Origin: Candidatus Omnitrophota bacterium
GTDB taxonomy: Bacteria > Omnitrophota > Gorgyraeia > JACOVV01
Direction of reading: 5' to 3'
Length of the DNA stretch: 7,727 nucleotides
NCBI GenBank assembly: GCA_016177145.1
Contig: JACOVV010000049.1
Location: 1-7,727, forward strand
The notes beneath the pieces are model-generated. The model saw only the letters and a program-made list of their open reading frames with translations, was not told the DNA's origin and did no database searches. The position numbers were made by a program, and so were the translations under genes. Below are positions 1 to 5,439 of this stretch, piece after piece (within the stretch, counting starts at the first letter, position 1; every line of letters begins with the position of its first letter).

Positions 1-28
1 AGTGGAAAGTGGAAAGTGGAGAGTGGGT
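1..28. repeat. Four tandem copies of a G-rich heptamer at the argJ 5' end
   Basis: Four head-to-tail heptamers are visible: AGTGGAA (1-7), AGTGGAA (8-14), AGTGGAG (15-21) and AGTGGGT (22-28). The array may extend upstream beyond the window. It overlaps the proposed GTG start of argJ (9-11), so the repeat supplies the first codons of the gene. Because the period is 7, it does not encode a repeated peptide. It is probably an intergenic low-complexity repeat that abuts or has intruded into the gene start. No function can be assigned from the sequence. Confidence 0.7.
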
Positions 29-1217
29 TCCAGGAGGAGTGACGGCGCCGAAAGGATTTCAAGCTGCCGGCATTGCTTGCGGGATTAAGAAGCGGAAGAA
101 AGACCTTGCGCTGATTTATTCAAAGGGGCCGGCTGTAGCGGCAGGAGTGTTTACCGCCAACCGCCTTCAGGCGGCTCCTGTTCTTGTCACTAAAGAACAT
201 ATCCGGTCCGGCACGGTCAGGGCTGTCATCGCTAACAGCGGCAATGCCAACTGCGCGACAGGTCAAAGAGGATTGAAAGACGCCGCTCAGATGGCTTCGG
301 ACTGCGCGTCGGTGTTAGGAATTAAACCCAAAGAGGTCTTAGTGGCGTCTACCGGAGTGATCGGCCGGTTTCTCCCAATGGAACTCATGCGCCAGGGGAT
401 TGAGACGGTGGCAGAACAATTAAGCGGTTCAGGAAGCCGTGGGGCGGCTGAAGCGATTCTAACGACAGATCACACGGTGAAGGAAACGGCGGTTCAGTTT
501 TCGGTGGGAGGCCATCAAGTTTGTTTGGGAGGAATTGCCAAAGGGGCCGGCATGATCGCTCCTGAAATGGCCACGATGCTCTGCTTCATCACGACCGACG
601 CGAAGGTCAGCAAACCGGTGCTGCAGAAAGCCCTCAACCAAGTGACGGAAACGACTTTTAACGCGGTCACCATTGACGGAGAGATGAGTACTAACGATAT
701 GGTCTTGGTTCTGGCCAATGGAAAGGCGGGAAATCCGATGATCCAGTTTGGAAGCGCCGCTTACCGGGAGTTTACGGCGGGCTTAGAGAAAGTTATGGAA
801 GAGCTGGCTAAGATGATGGTGAGAGATGGCGAGGGGGCGACGAAGTTCGTCGAGATCAATGTCACCGGCGCCAAAAAAAGAGAGGACGCGAAAAAAGTGG
901 CTCAGCGGATCGCGAATTCCCTGCTGGTGAAAACCATGTTGCATGGCGCCGACCCCAATTGGGGAAGAATCGCCGCCTGCGTTGGATCCAGCGGAACCGC
1001 TGTGCGGATGAACCGGGTGGAAATAACGATCGGGACTATTCTGGTGTTTCTGAAGGGGGAGCCGGTAGAGCATAACCGTGAGGAATTAAAGGACATCTTG
1101 CGCGGTCCGGAAATTCAAATCGGAGTGGATTTAGGGGAAGGAAAATCGCATTTTAGGATTTGGACAACGGATCTCTCGGCGGATTACGTGAAGATTAACG
1201 CGGGGTATACCAGCTAA
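9..1217 (+). CDS. argJ: Glutamate N-acetyltransferase / ornithine acetyltransferase ArgJ
   Basis: ArgJ transfers the acetyl group of N-acetylornithine to glutamate, releasing ornithine and regenerating N-acetylglutamate. Some members also acetylate glutamate from acetyl-CoA. It is a cytosolic enzyme, made as a precursor that cleaves itself into alpha and beta chains. Seen here: GGVTAPKGF near residue 9, the STG oxyanion-type motif at 114-116, and the self-cleavage motif APEMATML at 184-191, which places the nucleophile at Thr189 (cut after Ala188). The STND motif is at 227-230, HGADPNWGR at 312-320, and the family C-terminal DLSADYVKINAGY at 388-400. Length (402 aa) is normal. Small departures are GEM before STND where GDT or GDM is usual, and NAGY where NADY is usual. 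The start is uncertain: GTG at 9 gives a family-like N-terminus, but the frame is open to the window edge and only 8 bases precede it. Whether it is mono- or bifunctional cannot be read from sequence. Confidence 0.96.
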   Translation: MESGEWVPGGVTAPKGFQAAGIACGIKKRKKDLALIYSKGPAVAAGVFTANRLQAAPVLVTKEHIRSGTVRAVIANSGNANCATGQRGLKDAAQMASDCASVLGIKPKEVLVASTGVIGRFLPMELMRQGIETVAEQLSGSGSRGAAEAILTTDHTVKETAVQFSVGGHQVCLGGIAKGAGMIAPEMATMLCFITTDAKVSKPVLQKALNQVTETTFNAVTIDGEMSTNDMVLVLANGKAGNPMIQFGSAAYREFTAGLEKVMEELAKMMVRDGEGATKFVEINVTGAKKREDAKKVAQRIANSLLVKTMLHGADPNWGRIAACVGSSGTAVRMNRVEITIGTILVFLKGEPVEHNREELKDILRGPEIQIGVDLGEGKSHFRIWTTDLSADYVKINAGYTS

Positions 1218-1219
1218 TC

Positions 1220-2092
1220 ATGGACGAATTCATTCGCAAGGCCGATGTCTTAATTGAGGCGCTTCCCTATATTAAAGAATTCCGCGGGAAAATCAGTGTG
1301 ATCAAGTTTGGCGGCAGCGCCATGGGGGATGAAAAACTGGTTCGCGGCGTCATCGAGGATATCGTTTTCATGAGTTATGTCGGGATGAAACCGGTCATCG
1401 TTCATGGGGGCGGGCCTATGATCAGCGCGCGAATGAAAGAAAGAGGTAAAGTTCCTCATTTTGTGGATGGGATTCGAGTGACGGATGAAGAAACCATTCA
1501 CATCGTCGATGCTAGTTTGGCTGAAGTTAACAGATCACTGGTTCAGCAGATTGAACAACTAGGGGGAAAGGCCGAGGGGTTGCATGGCAGAAAAGCGGAT
1601 GTGGTCCGAGTGAGAAAAATGGCCGCCCGTGAAGATATTGGATACGTCGGAGAAATTACGCTGGTTCGGCCGGCCCCCATTCTGAAAGTCCTGGAAGCGG
1701 GACGAATTCCCGTGATTTCACCCATGGGCATCGGCAATGACAATCATCTTTACAACGTCAATGGGGATCAGGTATCCAGCTGGACGGCGGCCCGTTTGGA
1801 AGCTCATAAGCTGGTTTTGATGACTTCGGTAGGGGGTATTTTGAAGGATGAGAAGGACACGAAGAGTTTGGTTTCCACTCTTAATACGAATCAGGTGAAG
1901 GAACTCATGGGATCCAGCGTCATTACGGGAGGGATGATCCCGAAGGCCAATGCTTGTCTGGAAGCCCTTGAAAAGGGGGTCAGGAAAACGCATATCATCA
2001 GCGTTAACGTTCCACATGCGCTGCTTCTTGAGATTTTTACCGATAAAGGGATTGGCACGGAAATCATAAAAGACAGGGTACATGACAAATAA
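1220..2092 (+). CDS. argB: Acetylglutamate kinase ArgB, arginine-sensitive type
   Basis: ArgB phosphorylates N-acetylglutamate with ATP, the second step of ornithine synthesis, in the cytosol. It belongs to the amino acid kinase fold. Seen: KFGGSAM at 29-35 (phosphate-binding Lys29), HGGGP at 62-66 (substrate and phosphate loop), YNVNGDQ at 178-184 with Asp183 in the catalytic Asp position, and ITGGMIPK at 235-242 with Lys242. An N-terminal helix (IRKADVLIEALPYIKEF, 5-21) precedes the kinase core. The C-terminal segment HALLLEIFTDKGIGTE (266-281) resembles the arginine-site signature. Both are marks of hexameric, arginine-inhibited enzymes such as those of Thermotoga and Pseudomonas, so feedback inhibition by arginine is inferred. 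Odd points: TSV at 202-204 where TDV is usual, and NGDQVSSW in place of an NADxxA-type stretch. Length 290 aa is usual. It starts 2 bp after the argJ stop without a strong ribosome binding site, suggesting coupling. Confidence 0.95.
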   Translation: MDEFIRKADVLIEALPYIKEFRGKISVIKFGGSAMGDEKLVRGVIEDIVFMSYVGMKPVIVHGGGPMISARMKERGKVPHFVDGIRVTDEETIHIVDASLAEVNRSLVQQIEQLGGKAEGLHGRKADVVRVRKMAAREDIGYVGEITLVRPAPILKVLEAGRIPVISPMGIGNDNHLYNVNGDQVSSWTAARLEAHKLVLMTSVGGILKDEKDTKSLVSTLNTNQVKELMGSSVITGGMIPKANACLEALEKGVRKTHIISVNVPHALLLEIFTDKGIGTEIIKDRVHDK

Positions 2093-3263
2093 ACAAATTC
2101 GCCAAAAATACGGGAAATACGTTCTTCCCAATTATTCAAAAACCGGCATCGCGTTTGTCCGGGGATCGGGTTCCTGGCTTTGGGACGCCGACGGAAACAA
2201 GTATCTCGATTTCTTCCCCGGCTGGGGAGTCAATGGCTTGGGGCACTGTCATCCCAAAGTGGTGAGCGCGATTCGGGAGCAGGCGGGAAGACTGCTGCAT
2301 GTTGCCAACAATTACGATCATCCCTGGCAGGCGGATCTGGCGGAGAAAATTTCCAAAGCTTCTTTTGGGGGGCTGGTTTATTTTTGCAACAGCGGCGCCG
2401 AAGCGATTGAGAGCGCCATTAAGTTGGCACGGCGGTGGGGGAACGCGGAAGGGCGGTATGAAGTAATCGCCATGAAGAATTCTTTTCACGGCCGGACCCT
2501 AGCCGCTGTCACCGCGACCGGCCAGGACAAATATCACGAAGGGTTCGCGCCGCTCGTCGATGGGTTTTCCCATGTTCCTTTCAACGATCTGGAAGCGGTC
2601 CGGGGAGCGATTACGGCCAAGACGGCCGCGATTTTAGTGGAACCGATTCAGGGGGAAGGCGGCATCCACGCGGCGACTCCGGAATTCATGAAGGGATTGC
2701 GGAACTTATGCGACCAGCGTCGTCTATTGTTGATCCTGGACGAAGTCCAGACCGGAATGGGACGGACCGGGAAAATGTTTTGTTACCAGCACTACGGAAT
2801 CCAACCGGATGTGATGACACTGGCGAAATCATTGGGGGGCGGGGTTCCGATCGGGGCCATGGTGGCGGATCGAAAATTAAATAACGTTTTGGTTCCAGGG
2901 ACGCACGCGACTACTTTCGGCGGCGGAGCGTTAGTAACGCGGGCTGGGCTGGCTGTCTTTGACGTAATTCGAAAAGGGAAATTAGTCCAGAGAGCGGCGA
3001 GGATGGGCGATTATTTGAAGAAGCGTTTAGAGCGGATGGCCGGGAAATATTTGGTCATTCATGAGATCAGGGGAAAAGGACTGATGGTTGGAGTGGAATT
3101 GGCCCATCCCGGAAAAGAGATTGTTGCCGAATGTTTAAAGAGAAAACTGTTGATTAACTGTACACAGGAAAAAGTGCTGAGGATTATGCCCGCTTTGACG
3201 GTGACTTCGTCCGAACTGGATCAAGGGTTAGAAATCCTGGAAGGAGTGCTGGCGGTCACATGA
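2082..3263 (+). CDS. argD: Acetylornithine aminotransferase ArgD
   Basis: ArgD is a class III PLP-dependent aminotransferase that converts N-acetylglutamate 5-semialdehyde and glutamate to N-acetylornithine and 2-oxoglutarate. In some bacteria the same enzyme also serves as N-succinyl-diaminopimelate aminotransferase (DapC) in lysine synthesis. Seen: GHCHP at 54-58, NSGAEA at 103-108 (PLP phosphate loop), FHGRT at 135-139 (stacking Phe and following residues), EPIQGEGG at 187-194, LDEVQTGMGRTG at 219-230 with Asp220 contacting the pyridine nitrogen, and LAKSLGGGVPIGA at 247-259 with Lys249 as the Schiff-base lysine. Length 393 aa is usual. The segment FGGGALVTRAG at 279-289 departs from the common FGGNPLA form. 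The ATG lies 11 bp inside the end of argB, and a short AGGG (2075-2078) lies just upstream, so translation is probably coupled to argB. Assignment to the acetylornithine branch rests on context, because ArgD, AstC, GabT and RocD are close relatives. Confidence 0.94.
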   Translation: MTNKQIRQKYGKYVLPNYSKTGIAFVRGSGSWLWDADGNKYLDFFPGWGVNGLGHCHPKVVSAIREQAGRLLHVANNYDHPWQADLAEKISKASFGGLVYFCNSGAEAIESAIKLARRWGNAEGRYEVIAMKNSFHGRTLAAVTATGQDKYHEGFAPLVDGFSHVPFNDLEAVRGAITAKTAAILVEPIQGEGGIHAATPEFMKGLRNLCDQRRLLLILDEVQTGMGRTGKMFCYQHYGIQPDVMTLAKSLGGGVPIGAMVADRKLNNVLVPGTHATTFGGGALVTRAGLAVFDVIRKGKLVQRAARMGDYLKKRLERMAGKYLVIHEIRGKGLMVGVELAHPGKEIVAECLKRKLLINCTQEKVLRIMPALTVTSSELDQGLEILEGVLAVT

Positions 3264-4174
3264 GAACCAAAGATCTGCTTAATTTAGATAGTTTGGATCG
3301 GCCGGAGATCGAGGAGATTTTTGATTTAACGGCCCAAATCAAGAAAGAGCCAAAGCAGTATCGCCAGGTCCTCTCGGGAAAGGCGGTCGGCTTGGTGTTT
3401 CAGAAACCGTCCACGCGGACACGGCTTTCTTTTGAGGTTGGGATGTTTCAACTGGGCGGGAACGCTGTTTATCTGGGGCCTGAAGATATCCACCTGGGAG
3501 TCCGGGAAGATATTCGGGATCTCGCGAGGACTTTATCGAGATATCTTGACGGGATCGTGGCCAGGACCTACGCTCAGGAAGACGCGGAGAATTTGGCGAA
3601 GTATTCTTCCATCCCCGTGATCAACGGGCTCAGTAACTCTTATCATCCTTGCCAGGCGTTGAGTGACTTGTTCACGATAAAAGAGCGGTTCTCCTCGCTT
3701 GATTCTCTGATCGTCGCTTATGTCGGCGATGGAAATAATGTTTTGCATTCTCTGATTCAGATTTGCGCTTTAATGGGAGTCTCTTTAAAAATCGCGGTCC
3801 CCAAGGGATATGAACCGGACCCTGAGGTTTTGCGCTGGGCGATGTCTCGTTCATCGAAGATCAGCGTCTATCACGATCCCAAGCAGGCGGTTAAAGGATC
3901 GGATGTCGTCTATACCGATGTCTGGACCAGCATGGGGCAGGAAAAAGAGGCGAAAGAAAGAAAAAAGGCGTTCGAAAAGTTTCAAGTCAATCGGCAGTTG
4001 ACCGCTTTGGCAAAACCAGAACATGGGGTGATGCACTGCCTGCCGGCGCACCGGGGAGAAGAAATTACCGATGATGTTTTGGATGGAAAGCATTCCATTA
4101 TTTTTGATCAGACGGAAAACAAATTGCATCTGCACAAGGCGATTTTGTCCCTGTGGCTGGGAGGAAAAAAATGA
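3260..4174 (+). CDS. argF: Ornithine carbamoyltransferase ArgF
   Basis: This enzyme condenses ornithine with carbamoyl phosphate to give citrulline. It is cytosolic and usually trimeric. Seen: the carbamoyl-phosphate motif STRTR at 51-55, the second-substrate and phosphate motif HPCQ at 129-132, the ornithine-binding DVWTSMG at 220-226, and HCLPAHRGEEI at 259-269 carrying the Cys of the ornithine loop. The N-terminal domain is roughly residues 1-140 and the C-terminal ornithine-binding domain 150-300. Length 304 aa is typical of anabolic enzymes. The DxxxSMG and HCLPAHRGEE pair favours ornithine carbamoyltransferase over aspartate carbamoyltransferase. An acetylornithine-using relative is unlikely given argJ upstream. 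It overlaps argD by ATGA (3260-3263), a classic stop-start coupling. The nearest GGAG-like site (3241-3246) is far, 13 bases from the ATG, which also points to coupling. Confidence 0.96.
   Translation: MRTKDLLNLDSLDRPEIEEIFDLTAQIKKEPKQYRQVLSGKAVGLVFQKPSTRTRLSFEVGMFQLGGNAVYLGPEDIHLGVREDIRDLARTLSRYLDGIVARTYAQEDAENLAKYSSIPVINGLSNSYHPCQALSDLFTIKERFSSLDSLIVAYVGDGNNVLHSLIQICALMGVSLKIAVPKGYEPDPEVLRWAMSRSSKISVYHDPKQAVKGSDVVYTDVWTSMGQEKEAKERKKAFEKFQVNRQLTALAKPEHGVMHCLPAHRGEEITDDVLDGKHSIIFDQTENKLHLHKAILSLWLGGKK
4160..4164 (+). promoter_or_regulatory. Ribosome binding site GGAGG that fixes the argG start
   Basis: GGAGG at 4160-4164 lies 6 bases before the ATG at 4171. It decides between this ATG and an in-frame GTG at 4153, which would add six residues (MAGRKK) not expected in the family and which lies upstream of the site. 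It sits inside the final codons of argF. Confidence 0.75.
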
Positions 4175-5349
4175 GTCGAGAAAAAGTTATTCTGGCCTAT
4201 TCCGGCGGTTTGGATACCTCGGTGGCGATCCACTGGCTTAAGGAAGAGAAAGGATTTGACGTTGTCGCCGTTTTAGTGGACGTGGGACAAGGGAAGGAAC
4301 TAAAACCTCTCGCCGTCAAGGCCTCAAAGATCGGCGCGGTAAAGACCTATTGCGTTGACGCCAAACGTGAATTTATCGAGCAGTATGTCTGGCCGGCCCT
4401 GCAGGCGCATGCCGTTTACGAGGGGAAATACACGCTGGCGACCGCCTTGAGCCGGCCGCTGATTGCCAAAAAATTGATTGATATTGCCCGCAAGGAGAAA
4501 GCGACAGCCGTCGCCCACGGCTGTACCGGCAAAGGCAATGACCAGGTGCGGTTTGATATGGCGGTATTAACGCTGGCGCCGGAATTGACGATTATCGCTC
4601 CGTTAAGGGAATGGGAATTAATGACCCGGGAGGAGGAGATCGAGTACGCTCAAGCCAGGGGAATTCCGGTTCCGGTGAAGAAGAAGAGTCCTTACAGCAT
4701 TGACCGGAACCTGTGGGGTATCAGTATCGAATGCGGCGTCTTGGAGGACCCTGACACAGCCCCTCCGGAAGAGGCGTATCAGTGGACCCAGGATCCTCTA
4801 AAAGCTCCACGCAAGAGCGTGGAAGTGGAAATCGCGTTCCAACGGGGGATCCCGTACGGATTCAACGGAAAGAAAATGAGTTCGCTTTCCTTAATAGAAA
4901 AACTGAACCAGTTGGGAGCGCGCTACGGAATTGGCAGGATTGACTCCGTCGAGAATCGGTTAGTCGGGATTAAGTCGCGGGAAATCTACGAAGCTCCGGC
5001 GGCGACGATTCTGCTTCAAGCCCATCGGGAGCTGGAAATGCTGAACCTGGACCGGGAGTTGTTTCAGTTTAAAGAGACATTGGGACCTCGATACGCCCAA
5101 TTGGTCTATAACGGTCAATGGTTTACGCCGTTAAGAGAAGCTTTGGACGGATTTATCCGGCAGACGCAGTATTGTGTTTCAGGGGTGGTTCGGATGCGGT
5201 TATATCCGGGGTTTGCCGCCTGCGTGGGGAGGACATCGGCCTATTCCCGTTATTCAAAGTCGCTGGCGACGTACGAACAAGGGGATCAGTTTGACCGGAA
5301 AATTGCCGAAGGGTTTATTAAGGTCTGGGCGATGCCGTATAAAAACTAG
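4171..5349 (+). CDS. argG: Argininosuccinate synthase ArgG
   Basis: ArgG ligates citrulline and aspartate using ATP (to AMP and pyrophosphate), forming argininosuccinate in the cytosol. Seen: the N-type ATP pyrophosphatase P-loop AYSGGLDTS at 9-17, EGKYTLATALSRPLIA at 84-99 (citrulline and aspartate contacts), and HGCTGKGNDQVRF at 116-128. Further family blocks are SIDRNLWGISIECGVLEDP (176-194) and the C-terminal oligomerisation region with GRTSAYS at 353-359. With the start at ATG 4171 the protein is 392 aa, normal for the family. This start is chosen over the in-frame GTG at 4153 because a good GGAGG site precedes it, the N-terminus MSREKVILAYSGG matches family length, and it forms an ATGA overlap (4171-4174) with the argF stop. 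The gene ends TAG at 5347-5349, and a repeat begins on that stop codon. No missing catalytic residues were noticed. Confidence 0.97.
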   Translation: MSREKVILAYSGGLDTSVAIHWLKEEKGFDVVAVLVDVGQGKELKPLAVKASKIGAVKTYCVDAKREFIEQYVWPALQAHAVYEGKYTLATALSRPLIAKKLIDIARKEKATAVAHGCTGKGNDQVRFDMAVLTLAPELTIIAPLREWELMTREEEIEYAQARGIPVPVKKKSPYSIDRNLWGISIECGVLEDPDTAPPEEAYQWTQDPLKAPRKSVEVEIAFQRGIPYGFNGKKMSSLSLIEKLNQLGARYGIGRIDSVENRLVGIKSREIYEAPAATILLQAHRELEMLNLDRELFQFKETLGPRYAQLVYNGQWFTPLREALDGFIRQTQYCVSGVVRMRLYPGFAACVGRTSAYSRYSKSLATYEQGDQFDRKIAEGFIKVWAMPYKN

Positions 5350-5377
5350 GGGACAGGGTTCAGGGGACAGGGTTCAG
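5348..5377. repeat. Tandem 14-bp repeat, left arm of the argG-argH intergenic array
   Basis: Two exact copies of AGGGGACAGGGTTC lie head to tail (5348-5361 and 5362-5375), followed by a partial AG. The first copy starts within the TAG stop codon of argG. The strand also pairs imperfectly with the block downstream at 5394-5425, with 5378-5393 as an AT-rich loop. It looks like an intergenic repeat-family insertion rather than a coding or promoter element. Confidence 0.8.
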
Positions 5378-5410
5378 TAAAAAAATCCGAATGCTGTACC
5401 CTGATCCCTG
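5361..5410 (+). repeat. Imperfect inverted repeat (hairpin) between argG and argH
   Basis: Bases 5361-5377 can pair with 5394-5410 in 15 of 17 positions by hand alignment (one of them G-U, with mismatches at 5374/5397 and 5367/5404). The loop of 16 bases (5378-5393) is A-rich. A second register is possible because the left arm is tandem: 5353-5365 against 5399-5411 matches 12 of 13. No T-run follows the stem, so an intrinsic terminator is not supported. A transcript hairpin that stabilises the upstream message or weakens read-through is possible but inferred. Confidence 0.55.
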
Positions 5411-5425
5411 TACGCTGTACCCTGA
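5393..5425. repeat. Direct repeat GCTGTACCCTGA, right arm of the intergenic array
   Basis: GCTGTACCCTGA occurs at 5393-5404 and again at 5414-5425, a 21-base period, with TCCCTGTAC between them. Read on the minus strand it gives CAGGG-type units (for example ACAGGGATCAGGG) that match the left arm (ACAGGGTTCAGGG) at 12 of 13 bases. The two arms are therefore probably copies of one repeat family in opposite orientations. The block ends just before the argH ribosome binding site. Confidence 0.7.
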
Positions 5426-5426
5426 A

Positions 5427-5433
5427 AAGGGAG
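5427..5433 (+). promoter_or_regulatory. Ribosome binding site AAGGGAG for argH
   Basis: AAGGGAG lies 6 bases before the argH ATG (5440). argH is the one complete gene here not overlapping or abutting its predecessor, so it needs its own site, and it has one directly after the repeat block. Confidence 0.65.
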
Positions 5434-5439
5434 TCTTTC

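Noticed and set aside
459..2139. Several open frames on the minus strand opposite argJ and argB (60-137 codons)
   Set aside because: They lie wholly or almost wholly within well-supported genes on the plus strand, show no recognisable family motifs and lack convincing ribosome sites. They look like shadows of coding sequence.
4153..4170. Upstream GTG start for argG at 4153
   Set aside because: It would add MAGRKK ahead of the family N-terminus and lies upstream of the GGAGG site that is well spaced for the ATG at 4171.
5291..5319. Possible sigma-70-like promoter in the 3' end of argG: TTGACC (5291-5296), 17 bases, TTTATT (5314-5319)
   Set aside because: The -35 matches 5 of 6 but the -10 only 4 of 6, and the bases are fully explained as argG codons. 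Such matches are expected by chance. It could feed argH-lysA, but the sequence alone does not support it.
5174..5380. A 68-codon plus-strand open frame running from the argG end into the intergenic repeat
   Set aside because: It is out of frame with argG, mostly overlaps it, and its tail is translated repeat sequence. No family resemblance was seen.
5348..5425. CRISPR array
   Set aside because: The repeat units are 12-14 bases, adjacent or 21 bases apart, with no unique spacers of regular length and no cas genes.
5350..5439. Intrinsic terminator between argG and argH
   Set aside because: The inverted repeat is long and imperfect with a 16-base loop, and no T-run follows the right arm. The A-run sits in the loop. 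argH also follows directly with its own ribosome site on the same strand.
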